Part shown: positions 19,032 through 30,257 of the stretch, piece by piece
Layout of the letters: every line of letters begins with the position of its first letter
How positions within the stretch are numbered: position 1 is the first letter of the stretch
NCBI RefSeq assembly: GCF_027580225.2
Contig: NC_073357.2
Span: forward strand, 45,594,001 to 45,658,000
Direction: 5' to 3'
Source: Misgurnus anguillicaudatus
Lineage: Eukaryota > Chordata > Actinopteri > Cypriniformes > Cobitidae
Length of the DNA: 64,000 nt
Translations under genes and position numbers: made by a program
Notes under the pieces: generated by a model
The model's input: the letters and a program-made list of their open reading frames with translations, nothing else
Database searches by the model: none
Told to the model about the DNA's origin: nothing

Positions 19032-22000
19032 TTACATCAAATACTCTTTCTCGTGCTCCTCCAGACTAGCTTTAATGTCCTGAGTTTTATCATTATCCAG
19101 GATTGCAATATTCATCAATGTCACTATCTCCTTCTCTTTCTCTGACAGTGGCAAAGTAGCTGATTTACTGTAATTTTCAGGCGTGATGTTTTTGCTCCGT
19201 CTTGGCCCGTACCACCTACAAAAAGAAAGGAGTTACAGTAAACTCACTAAACTGAAGCCAGAGTAAAATGGCTGATGACAGACGTGTATTCAAAGAACAA
19301 AAAAACTAAGCAAACTTACTTGTCCTTAGTGGCAATAGCAGCAAATATGCAGAGTATGGCCCCAACAACCACACAGGTTGCAACGATTACCAACCAGGCT
19401 GTAGAAGGAAAAGTTATGACGATAAATAATTAAAGATCAATTAACAAATTTATACAACATCTGACAAATGAAGAGCAATGAACTTGCCTGGTGTTCGCTT
19501 CCCCTGATGACCGGATGGTGTTGAAGGTAAATATTCCAAATCAATCTTTCGTCCTCCTTTTTCTTTGGGAGATACATTTTTTTTGTTAGAAGTCGTGTAC
19601 TACATGATGATGATAATTTTAAACATGGTTATACTATATTTCGATAGTTCACTTTAGACATTCTACAATTTATAAATAACTTTGCGACTACATGTCAACT
19701 AACTTAGAGTACTAGGTAGAGTAGGGTTAGCAAAATAAGTTGACATGTAGTTGTAAAGTTACTTACACTTTAGACAGTAGAGTGCCTGTTGGGGAATCAT
19801 CACAGTGTTAGTAGATTTAAGCAGACAGTCTACTCTAGACGGTCTAGTCTAGCCTGATCTCACGGATATGTATACACATTGGCTGATTCTCTACAAGGTG
19901 AATTGTACAAAAACATACGATTATCAGAAAATACAAAAATGAAACCACTCCCCAAATCACGCCCCTAACCCTAATGTCACAGGGGCGAAAGCAAATCGTA
20001 CAAAAACTTACAAAAGGGGTTGTACGAATTAGCCACTTTATAAAATACATATGAATTCCCATAATAAAATGTTACACATTACATTTAACTAGAAGTAGGC
20101 TACATAAAATAAATAAATATTCAAATAATGATCAGTAGGGTATGTTTTGGTGTGGAACTAAATGTGTAAAAATGGATCCTAATCCAGACACAACTCCCAT
20201 ATTTTTTTTACACTGATATCATGATGGTTTTTAAAGCAAAATCATGTGGTTCTGTTTGGATCCTCACCTGTATGAAGTGTTGGATCGTTTTTATATTCTG
20301 GAACCACAGCAACCTCTTTTAGTACCTCTTCGTTAATGGTTGTGGTCACAGCTGTCTCTGTGGTGGGCAGCGTTGTTGTAAATTGAGGCTCGGAATCGTT
20401 TAATATTTTCCGAGGATCTAATCCTGATCCACTGCCCTCTTCTTCAGGAAATAAGACAACGGGAACAACAGAGCTTCTCCTAAAGCGGAACTTGTTTGTA
20501 GAACCTGTGGTGTCTTCTAAGTCTGTCTTTGCCACGGGCATTGTTTCTTTTGCCGCATTTCTGGTTTTCTTTTCCAATTCTACTAGGAAGCCTTCAATCA
20601 GGGCTTCCTCAAGAACATCTTCATTTGTTTTTTCAACTTTGTGAAGAAAGAAACACCAAAGATTATTGCCGGAGATCATAAGTGGGTATATATAAATAAT
20701 AAAATAAAATATGATTTATGTACTGTATCTAAAATGTTTTTCACTGAAGCAAAGTATAGAAATTTGAGTTTTGAATGCTAAATGAATAGTTTACCCAAAT
20801 ATCTACACATCTTTTATGTTTTTTCAAACCTGTATGGTCTAAATGGCTCTTTAATAACAGCAAAGACTTTTTACAGTATAGGTTTCACTTCATTAGCATC
20901 GAGCAGTGGTCTCCAACATGTTTCCCCGCATGTAGTCTGTGAGTTGCCCGCCAAAGCACATTCTATCATGAGCCTCAATTTTAATATTTTTTAATTCAAT
21001 ATATTTTATATAATATCTTGTTTTAGGTATGTTTGTATGTACATTTTAAACAATGATAAAACATTAAAGGGACACTCCAATTTAAGAAAAAAATAGGCTC
21101 ATTTTCCAGCTTAAAAATTTGATTTTTACAATTTTGGAATTCATTCAGCTAATCTCCGGATCTGGCGGTACCACCCCCAGCACAGCTCAGCATAATCCAT
21201 TGAATCTGATCAGACCATTAGCACTGCGCTCAAAAATGACCAAAGAGTTTCAATATTTTTCCTATTTAAAACTTGACTCTTCTGTAGTTACATCGTGTAC
21301 TAAGACCGACGGAAAATTAAAAGTTGCAATTTTTCCAAGGAACTATACTCTCTTTCCGGCATAATAACGAAGGACTTTGCTGTCGTACCATGGCAGGATA
21401 TTACGCAGCTCCCGAAAATAGTCCCTTTGGTAACTTTTCATAGCTGGGGACTATTTTCGGGCACTGCGTAATATCATTAATAAAATATCTGAACTCTTTG
21501 GTCAGTTATGAGCACGATGCCAATGGTCCCATCAGATTCAATGGACCATGCCAAGCCATGCAAGAAGTGCCAGCGCCAGACCCGCAGATCAGCTGAATGG
21601 ATTCCAAAATGGCAAAAATGAAATGTTTAACTCTAGGGGAGCTGGAAAATGCTACCCAGTCTCATGAGGGTTCGTGACATAGCCACATAATCCTTTAACC
21701 ATTTTTTCGTGATATTATCACAAATTTCCGCGTTTTTTCGTGATCGTATAACGAATTCCTGTTCTCGTGCGACCATCACGCACTGGCCACTCAACTGCCC
21801 CTTCCCACTTCTAAACCATTGTCGCTTCGGTTTTGGGTTAGATTTGGTGCTTGCATATTTTTTCTGATTAATTTCTTTATATGTCGCCTGGTATTAGGGT
21901 TAGAGTTGGGTTTGGGTAGGGATGTCATTTTATGTAAATCTAACCCTTAACCGAAACGACAATGGTAAGAAAATAGGACAAAACAGTTGAGCAACCAACA

Positions 22001-24312
22001 CGTAACAATCACACGAAAACAGGAACTCGCCATACACTCAACATTTGTGATAATATCACGAAAAAAGAATCAAAAAATGTTGTGACTATATAACGAAATT
22101 TCGTGAGACTGGGCTGGGAAAATGACCCTATTTTCAATAAAAGTGGAGTGTCCCTTTAAACAAAAACGTTTTGAGTAGACTATATATTAAAAAGTAGCCC
22201 TACAGATTATTTTATCCATTGTGGTTGCCCTTGCTCACAAAAAAGGTTGGAGACCCTTGGCATAGTGTGTATAATCAGGTCAAGTCAAAATCAAGTCGGA
22301 CGAGCAATAAAGCAAGAAATCACTTTCTTTAAAACGATAATCAATGCTCGGGGGGTATTCCAGAAAGCTGGTTATGGGACATACCCGGATTTGTTTGAAA
22401 TTTAAACTGCCTTTATGTATCCCCAGTGTGCGTGCATTAACTCTCAGTTACCAGTAGGAAGTTGAATGAACTAACTCTTATCAGATGTTTTGGAACCGGC
22501 ATGATCAGGGTTAGCAGGTTTTGTTTTAATTAACTGAAAAAGTTCAGGGTTTCACTGATGGTAAGTTAAACCCGCTTTCAGGAATACACCCCTGCTTCAT
22601 TGCCGTTAGTTCAAAGGTGTCTCAACAATGTATGAGGTTACATTAAAGGTATGACTAATCTCCTGAATTAGGCGAGGTTGGATAATGAACAATGAAGTGT
22701 ATGTCTCCATACTTGCTTGAGGACGAAACACACCCCTAAAACGTACGATGAGCAGTCCTTTCCCAGTAAAACTAAAGCACTGTGACTGTTGACTTTCCAG
22801 AGAAGTAAACTTATTTGGAAACACATTTTCACTGGTAGATATTACTAAAGAATCATAAAATCTGCTTTTTCTTGTTTCATGGTTTCGGATTAAGAATTTT
22901 TACACGGTACCCTCTTCACACTCACCTGATGGGTTAAAACAGTAAACATCAGAAAGATATGTTGCTGCTTCAGAATGGACGGTCACATCAGTTGAACTGG
23001 AGTCACAGTTTGGACCATTAATGTGCGGCAGAAATGCCACCACTTTTCCGTCAATCCAACCATATCTAAACAAAAGTGAGTTCGTTTATAAATCAAGTAC
23101 TCCCATGAGGCAATCTGAAATGCGATACTTTTATGTCTGAACATGACAGTTTATCTCGCTCTGGGCTAAGACTGTCATATACAGTTTTGTTACCTGCATG
23201 TTCTCAACCCATTTTTATAAGCTTCAATGACCTGCTCCAGTGTTGCCAGTTTATAGTTTAAACTCTGACACAATTCCAAGGCCTGCTGGAAAGTCAAAGA
23301 ATAATTGCTCGTCCCTTCAACGTGGAGCACACCAGCAAAACTGTATCTGCCACCCTGCCCTGCCAAGAGAGAAATTAATGTGAATATTCATAAACAGGAA
23401 TCTTTATGCATACGATTTTTCCATGTATGATCAAACCAAAGATTACGTGGTAAATGAGGGCCAGATGTGAGTTAAGGAAGAGCAATTTGCTAGCAACATA
23501 TTATTATGTATCATTATATAAATACCTTAATAGGGTAATGATTCATTGCGTTTACAGACATAAGGACACATCTGTAACACATCTTTTCAAATAACCTACT
23601 ATAATTCTTGTAGCCATTTTAAAGTGCTTTATCCGTGGAACAAATGATAATGGTGTACAGGGAATATGGATGTAAGGTACAGTATACGCATCTAGATGAA
23701 CATTAGAGGTGGACTAAATATAGTTACTGAAATGCAAGTAGTTATTTATAGTAAAATACATGTTAACATTGTAGCAAAGTTCACGTTATTAATTGTATGC
23801 ACATTTAATCCAGCAGCATTTAGAGATGTGCACTGGCTTTAACAAGGTTGGCTTTAATTCAAAACCATGACCAAATTTATGTACAAATAATATAGTGCAC
23901 AAAATATAAACAAAAAGAAAACAAATATGTACCGATATTCATTAACAGCCATTTGTAACCCTGTCTGTGAAATCCAATAATAATGTAATTCAATAATGCG
24001 ATTAGGAGCATCGAAGTTTGATATCACTCATTGATTTCACTTATGTTGGATGATTTTATGTAAAAAAACAGTAAATCACTGATATTTCCTGCAACCACAG
24101 CAAGTTATTTCTATACTATAAAACCTCAATCTTAACCTCATATAATAATATTAACCAGGAATACAATCTGTAAAGTTGCACATCAAATCTAATCACCAAA
24201 TCTAATCTTGAGATTAGGGGTAATATATTCAGCATCACTCACCATGAACTGGGCCTGTATGAAATAAAGCTGGTAAACCAATGGCAACCATAAAAAGTAG
24301 CAAAGTCCACAT
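19032..24312 (-). CDS. cd44: CD44-like hyaluronan receptor, seven coding exons
   Basis: Type I adhesion receptor for hyaluronan. Exons in transcript order: 24312-24243, 23359-23194, 23065-22926, 20636-20268, 19562-19488, 19398-19320 and 19215-19032; 1083 nt, 360 residues plus stop. Residues 1-20 are a signal peptide (MWTLLLFMVAIGLPA). The Link domain spans about 28-124, with C54, C78, C99 and C121 and the CRYG motif at 78-81. Exon 4 (127-248) is an acidic, Ser/Thr-rich stalk with RFRR at 176-179, SGSG at 194-197 and a TTT-rich mucin-like patch. The transmembrane helix is 275-297 (starting WLVIVATCVVVG, as mammalian WLIILAS). The tail of 63 residues has a basic PRRSK juxtamembrane patch and EKEIVTLMN, resembling mammalian SQEMVHLVN. 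The cysteines matching human C28 and C129 and the Arg41 equivalent are absent. Intron 5 has a GC donor (19487). The exon 5 start could be 19562 or 19556; both keep frame. LYVE1 is less likely given the transmembrane and tail match. Paralogue a or b is undecided. Confidence 0.88.
19850..20050. repeat. Dispersed repeat (GTACAAAAA / ATTAGCCA family)
   Basis: The sequence with CACGCCCCTAACCCTAATGT and TACGAATTAGCCA is related to segments at about 31820-31990, 58590-58745 and 59185-59375. All share a TTTTTGTATGATTT word, a CGCCCC-type core and an ATTAGCCA or ATCAGCCA end. Non-coding; transposon class not determined. It lies in the cd44 intron between exons 4 and 5. Confidence 0.55.
21068..22155. 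mobile_element. TTAA-flanked MITE (AGGGACACTCC ends)
   Basis: Inverted ends AGGGACACTCC and GGAGTGTCCCT are flanked by TTAA (21064-21067 and 22156-22159). The similarity of the arms continues inward (AATAGGCTCATTTTCCAGC against the inverse near 22115-22135). A second internal inversion, GCAGCTCCCGAAAATAGTCC near 21398 against GGGGACTATTTTCGGGCACT near 21446, lies at the centre. It is itself interrupted at 21655-22120. Non-coding. Confidence 0.8.
21655..22120. mobile_element. CACGAAA inverted-repeat element nested in a MITE
   Basis: Ends ACCCAGTCTCATGAG and CGTGAGACTGGG are inverse, with many internal TCGTGA/TCACGA words. The inner arms pair ACCATTGTCGCTTCGGTTTT near 21817 with CCGAAACGACAATGGT near 21951. 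Flanking GCTGGAAAATG and GCTGGGAAAATG look like a target duplication within the host MITE. Same family as 5620-6420. Confidence 0.65.
22350..22595. mobile_element. Small inverted-repeat element (GGTATTCCAGAAAGC ends)
   Basis: GGGGGGTATTCCAGAAAGC at about 22350 matches the inverse of GCTTTCAGGAATACACCCC at about 22573-22592. About 245 bp and non-coding, in the cd44 intron between exons 3 and 4. Target duplication not resolved. Confidence 0.6.
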
Positions 24313-25910
24313 GGTTAGTGCTGTGTATAGGGACCGAAAAAGGAAGCTGTTTCTGATTGTTGGAGTCGATGTTGAGTCACTAAATGCTTTGGTTCTCTTT
24401 GATTTTCTGAAACGTGCTTCACTGCTTTTATATACTCAGACTAAAGTCCTTGGTGACACACTCTTAAGTCTGAGCTATGATGGGTGGGGCTATGAAGCAC
24501 CTTCACACCCTCTTTATTGTCTCTCGTGCTTCCTTATTCTTTGTATCTTTTTGCAGCCAGAATTGACATTCTGTGTACATTTACACACAACATGCCCTTA
24601 AAGATAAATCCACGTTCAGCACTAGTGACAAAACTCAGTTGACATACAAAACAGTTTGTGTTTGCTTTGCGTGCTTCCTGTAAGTGCATGCTGTTTGGTG
24701 GCACTATTTGTACTGTGTCTATGACTTAACATCAGACCGTTTATTAAACCAAGATTTGTTTATGTAAGACACTGTGTAAAGTACAAAGATAAGCATATTG
24801 TGTTTTATTTCATATTGCTATGTTCATTTATTATTGATCATGTGCTCAATGAAAACGCCGCCTGGAGTGTAATGACTCACTGTGAATATTGCAGTGGTGT
24901 GGCTGACTCAGGTGTGTGAAAACTTTCCTCGCCCTCATGTGTGCTGATACATGTCCATTTCCTGTTTCAAGCGGGAAAAGGCAAGGTGGCCGCAGAGTTA
25001 GATTATCACAGATTACATTGTATCTTTTCATGTTGGACCTTGCTGAACCAAAGCAAAGAAGAAGTAGTCTATTCATAATAGGTTACTTGCATCATTTAGG
25101 ACTAAATAGAATTGATTTTGGGGAAATAAACCTCATAAAAATAGTTCCATGACAATGAGTAAAACATACATTTTTAAAATACATTTAAATTTTAAATCAT
25201 GTTTATCATAAACTAAGTATATCGTAAACTATAAGCAAGTTTACAATAAGTTTCCAGTGTGGGGATATTCAAAGTTTAATTAAATTGATATTGAGTATTC
25301 CTTACATGGAAAAATACTTAAGTATTTACTGTAGTGAACTGTAGTTAAATCTATGGATACTATAGTATTTTAAACTTGCTGAAGTAAATTGTAAAGTATA
25401 TTATAGTTTTTACTAGTTTATCAATTCACTATAGTATTAACAAAGTAGTACTTCTTATAATATACTGCATTATACAGCAACCATGTGGTTGTAAATACTA
25501 AAACATAACCGGTTACCAAGCCTACAGTATTTTAAGTGGGTATTTACTGAAAACGATTTTGCAACATGAAACTACTATATGTTTACCATGCAATTTTAAC
25601 AGAAATACTTTTAAAATTGTTTACTACAGCCTACATAAAATATGTATATTCGCATTGATTTTTAGGAATTTATTCATATGTATAATCCCACAAACAAAGC
25701 TAAAACACAAACGAAACGATTCATTTTCCGCTTTTAGAGGACTTTTATCACATAAAGGCAGCTACAACAACACTTCCGGTTTCTGTTCCGGCGCGTCAGC
25801 TTTACCAATCTTAGCACCGAAAACCTTAACATTTGACAGTTAATTATAGTATTTAAGAATTTGTGTCATACTTTGTTTTTATATGCCAGGTGTTGTTTTA
25901 GTGTTCAAAT
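24313..25910. promoter_or_regulatory. Divergent cd44-apip intergenic region
   Basis: The 1.6 kb between the start codons of cd44 (minus) and apip (plus) must hold both 5' UTRs and promoters. Two TTCCGG ETS-type motifs lie close together at 25774-25779 and 25786-25791, next to a short CpG patch (GGCGCG), within 140 bp of the apip ATG. They fit a TATA-less housekeeping promoter. Positions 25300-25520 are an ACTGTAGT/ACTATAGT-rich repeat. No pdhx exon is visible. Motif reading only; the transcription starts are unknown. Confidence 0.4.
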
Positions 25911-27377
25911 ATGTCGTCGCTCATTGGCACTGTTGACGAGGACTGCAACGGAAAAGATACAGAGGTACAACCACAAGTTACGTGTTATTCTCGTGTCTTG
26001 TTTTGCAATGCAACAAAGTCCCTAAAGCGCTCTCATTGTCATCGAATAAGCTTTTAATATTCCTTCTTGTCGAGGCAACACCATTAAAGATTTAATTAAC
26101 ATGATATGTGTAAAGTCAGGTGTTTAGACGTGCAGTAACAGATCTTTTGTTATTGTGTTTTGAGGATCAGGATCCACGCGTGCTCATCCCACAACTCTGC
26201 AGACTATTTTATGAACTGGGATGGGTGACTGGTACAGGGGGAGGAATAAGCCTGCGGCATGGGTTAGTCAATTTAATACAAATAATTAAATCGTGTTCTG
26301 CAACACTTATTCTGCAACACTTATCTGTGCTAAAAAATATATTGAAATATCTTAAGAAATGTCATAATTTCTTTCCTCAGTGAGCACATTTATATAGCCC
26401 CCTCTGGTGTTCAGAAGGAGAGAATACAAGTAAGACTTTTGTTATTAATCGACCACAATCACGTGTGTTGTTGTGTTGCAGAGAACTAAATTTCATTAAT
26501 AACACAAATTCTGGTCCTCTTTGTAGCCGGAAGACTTATTTGTGTGTGACATAGATGAGAAGGATATCAGCTGTCCACCTCCGCATAAGAAGTTTAAGAA
26601 AAGCCAATGCACACCCCTCTTCATGAATGCCTACACAATGAGAGGTAAACATCCACACACGGTGTTGTTGATTTTAGTTTGTAGTGTATTTAAAATAAAC
26701 CGTCATCTCTGTCACAGGAGCTAAGGCTGTTATCCATACACACTCGAAGGCTGCTGTCATGGCAACACTTATGTTTCCTGGCAAGGAATTTCGCATCACA
26801 CATCAGGAAATGATAAAGGGGATTCGAAAAGGAAACTCAGGCACAAACTACAGGTTAGACTTTCTGCTAAGATTTTTTTTTACATGCAATTTATACCACT
26901 TTTGAATTTTCGCATTGCTTTTAACTATTCTTGTCAAATAAAGTATTGCATCCAAAAAGCATTATTTTTAGTATTAAGAACTTTGCTTTTACATTACTGT
27001 ATATATCCTTTCATTCAGGTATGATGATACTTTAGTTGTTCCTATTATTGAGAACACACCTGAGGAGAAGGACCTGAAAGAGCGCATGGCCCGAGCCATG
27101 GAGATGTACCCAGACTCCTGCGCTGTCCTTGTACGCAGACACGGGGTCTACGTTTGGGGAGAGACCTGGGAGAAAGCAAAAACCATGTGAGTTGTAAAAG
27201 TGAAATGCACACATCATAGCTGTATTTTATGTGTAAATAAATACATAATTTACATTGCAGTGTGTATTATTTTTCAGGTGTGAATGTTATGACTACCTAT
27301 TTGACATAGCAATTAAAATGAAACAATGTGGCCTGGACCCTTCTGCTCCTCCCACTGAAGCTGAAGGCATTGTTTGA
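25911..27377 (+). CDS. apip: Methylthioribulose-1-phosphate dehydratase (APIP), seven coding exons
   Basis: Cytosolic zinc enzyme of the methionine salvage pathway that dehydrates methylthioribulose-1-phosphate; in mammals it also restrains Apaf-1/caspase-1-linked cell death. Exons: 25911-25964, 26165-26262, 26381-26429, 26527-26644, 26718-26853, 27019-27186 and 27278-27377; 723 nt, 240 residues (human 242). All introns are GT-AG and phases agree. Class II aldolase/adducin fold: [12 protein letters not shown] (about 36-47), [18 protein letters not shown]95 (human C97), zinc ligands H113 and H115 in [10 protein letters not shown], catalytic E137 in THQEMIKG, and the third zinc ligand H193 in [10 protein letters not shown]. 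The catalytic set is intact, so the gene looks functional. The first 18 residues are specific to this gene and the Met at 25911 is the only good start upstream of the splice site. A poly(A) signal AATAAA lies at 28171. It is divergent from cd44. Confidence 0.96.
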
Positions 27378-28767
27378 CACATAAATCACTTCAGACAACA
27401 AAATCAGAAAGCACTGTGTTACCAAATATGATTGGGAAACATAAGTTTCCAGTACAAACAACCACATCTGGACACAGACCTATCAAACAACATGTATACA
27501 GTAGTGCTGCTTTGTGCAGATACGTGCAAGGGACAATGTTCTGTTATCATGTGTTATATCTACTATTTTTTTATGCTGAGGGCTCATTTTCACCATATTT
27601 TTGAAAATGTGGGGTTTAGTGTGTGATTTAAGATAAAACATTTGCAAAGCATTGGAGCTTTGAGAGCTTTACAACAATACAATATATTTTGTTCAATTTT
27701 AAACAATGTCAGTAACCTGCTAATATAACACGTTACCATTTAAACCAGCTGGAATTGCAAACATGCCCGTCGACAGGATTTAAAAATGTGTTCGAAAATT
27801 TTAGTTATTTCCCTTACAGTCAAAATGGCAAGTCAACACGGATACCATGAGCCTTTTAACAACCACCATGCAGTTACGCTCAAAAACATGCAAACATTAA
27901 ACATTGCATAACATTTCCAGATGCCATATCTCAGTCATTGCACGATTGTATTATTTCACCACCTGTATATCTACACACTCAACATTACACAATACCCTAC
28001 ACATCACACATTTAAGGGCGTGGTTTGCCTGCACACTGTGTCAGGAACAGCTTTTACTAGGCACCCATTTGTGAAAATCAAACCAATGACAGTTCTTGCC
28101 AGGAGGTGGCAGTGTTGTCTCAGCTACTTTTTATTACAGTGAAAAAATTCTTGCACAAGAGCTTGATGCAAATAAAACCTTAAAGATTACTCATTCATTT
28201 ACTACGAGCATATTTTAAAACATACATGCCAATTGAATATTAGACAAGGTATTTTGTGTTAGTGTAGGAACCTAAAGCTCTCTTCTATATGAGGGAGCAA
28301 ATGCAACCATATATTTACAGCCTTGCATTTTCTGCCACGCTTCTACTCATCCATTTGCATGAACATTATTCTCAAAGGTCCTTTAAAACACAAGCTGTCT
28401 GTGCCTGCTCAAGACCAGTTAGGTCTGAACATAGCTTTGGTGATACAAGACGCCTGAGTGGCTACATGGGCTCCTCCATATGCTGCAGCTGCAGTTAACA
28501 TCTCTGAAGGAGTGCTGGTTGCTATTAAGCACGTTTGATCAGTCACATATGAGCTTTATCAATGCAATCAAAATGTGATCACAATTGATGAACTTTCCTT
28601 GCAGTACTAGCAGACTGGCACTGATTTGATTGAGATTTAAAAGTGAAAGAGTTAAAGAATATTAATGTCCTGTAGACCTAAAGGATACAATGTGAGTTAG
28701 TAAAATCATATCGCAGTTCTCATTAAAAATATTAAAATGACTACATCATTTAAGACCAAAAAACATT
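27378..28767 (+). other. apip 3' UTR and downstream stretch
   Basis: AATAAA at 28171-28176 is the first good poly(A) signal after the apip stop and would give a 3' UTR of about 800 nt. No exon or clear repeat was recognised up to 28767. Confidence 0.45.
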
Positions 28768-28769
28768 AA

Positions 28770-29187
28770 AGGGATAGTTCACCCAAAAATGAAAATTGTG
28801 TCATAATTTTCTCATTCTTGTGTTGTTCTGGATATGTATGAGTTTCTTTTTTCTGATGGGCACAATAGAGGATATTTTGATAAATGATGCAACTGCACGG
28901 CTGATTGTAACCATTGACTTCCATAGTAGAAAAAACAAATATGGTGGAATTCAATGGGTCTTGTCAACTTGCTTGCTTACTGTCATTTATCAAAAACATT
29001 TCATCATTTATTACAATACTTCCATAATATTTGTTTTCTTACTATGGAGGTCAGTGGTTATAATCAGTTGTGTTCTTACCATCATTTATCGGGGTATCTT
29101 TTCTTTGTGTTCGTTAGAAAGAGGAAATTCGTGCAGGTTTGGAACAACATGAAAATGAGATTGTGACACAATTTTCATTTTTCTGAA
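28770..29187. mobile_element. Degraded TTAA-type element (AGGGATAGTTCACCC end)
   Basis: The left end is intact: TTAA at 28766, then AGGGATAGTTCACCCAAAAA and ATGAAAATT. The right end keeps only part of the inverse (ACACAATTTTCATTTTT near 29165-29182) before decaying. Inner arms also pair (TTGTGTTGTTC / GAACAACATGA). This terminus is very widespread in cyprinid genomes. The open frames inside it are not genes. Confidence 0.65.
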
Positions 29188-29197
29188 TTGTCTTTGC

Positions 29198-29393
29198 ACT
29201 CTAAATTCTGGTGGATTATTTTTAACTCAATGCTGGGTAAATATTGGACAGAATACATGTTTGGTTAATATATAAAGCTATGCTGCGTTGTTTCAATGCA
29301 ATTCTGGGTTTTCAACTCATGGTTGGGTTAACAACAACCAAGCATAGGTTTATTTCTAACCCAACATTAAAAAAGCTAGCAGAATTTAGAGTG
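29198..29393. mobile_element. MITE with CACTCTAAA ends and GGGTTAA core
   Basis: Begins CACTCTAAATTCTGG and ends AGAATTTAGAGTG. The interior shares GGGTAAATATTGGACAGA and repeated TGGGTT words with the element at 58347-58578. About 196 bp, non-coding, TA-target Tc1/mariner-like by its termini. Confidence 0.65.
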
Positions 29394-29855
29394 AGTCAAA
29401 ATGAAAATCTGCACATCAGTCTCTACAGTATATAAATAATATGAAATTTCTGTCATCAGTTACTGACCCTTTCTTTACTCTGTTGAACCCAAAAAGAAAA
29501 TGTATTTTATAAATGTGTGTGACAAAATATTTCTGTGTTCAACAGAAACCGAAAGAAACTCAAACAGGTGTAGAACAAAATGAGCATTTGGGTTGGTTGG
29601 CATATTTAAGAGTTTTTATTTCTTTTCTTTTATATTTATTCTGCTATCTGAGTAATCCAAACATGAACACATTTAGATCCAGCTTAAAATAAGATTTGAT
29701 ACTTGAACATGCATGGTGGTTTCAGACTACAGAGATGAAGGAAAATGTTTCCACTTGTTGAAAACAGCAAGGATGTATTGTAGGCAATCAGGGGGTCAAG
29801 CATGATTTTCTGTTTTTGTGTGTAGCTCCCACAGAGCACCATTTATCTAGATGAA

Positions 29856-29941
<86 letters not shown>

Positions 29942-29953
29942 TTTTTTTTTTTT
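29856..29953. repeat. Compound microsatellite (CT)n-(AT)n-(T)n
   Basis: A near-pure CT run of about 68 bp with one TT interruption near 29878 is followed by AT dinucleotides to 29940 and 13 T residues. Likely length-polymorphic. The minus-strand frame of alternating R and E residues across it is an artefact of the repeat. Confidence 0.97.
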
Positions 29954-30257
29954 CCTCTGGGGGAAAATTGCACTGTTGAATGGATCCAAGCAGGAGGAAT
30001 GTGGCTAATCACCTGAATATCCTGGCCAAGAGATTATGAGACCACCAAACCTGTATATCAACAGGCTGAAAATGTCTGCTGTGAGTTGAAATGAAACAAA
30101 AAATTATCTTAAATGGTGAGCCACTTGCAGTTACCCTGAGCCACTTAATTCCTCTGTGTTTTTCCAACTTGACTGTGTGTAAATGCAGGTAATTTGGACA
30201 ATTTGTTTCTATTGATCTGAGCACATGACCTTCTCTGAAAGTTTTTGGATGATTTAA

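Larger units (their letters stand above)
20904..22259. mobile_element. hAT-like element with nested insertions in cd44 intron
   Basis: Ends CAGTGGTCTCCAAC and GGTTGGAGACCCTTG are inverse to one another. Flanks GCATCGAG (20896-20903) and GCATAGTG (22260-22267) form a degenerate 8-bp duplication matching at six positions. Nearly all of its length is taken by the TTAA-flanked element at 21068-22155, so the host is an older, small hAT element. Confidence 0.75.

Noticed and set aside
28796..29152. 118-residue open frame downstream of apip
   Set aside because: It is contained in the degraded TTAA element at 28770-29187 and is a by-product of its palindromic arms.
29788..30012. Arg/Glu repeat protein on the minus strand
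   Set aside because: It is the translation of the CT microsatellite.
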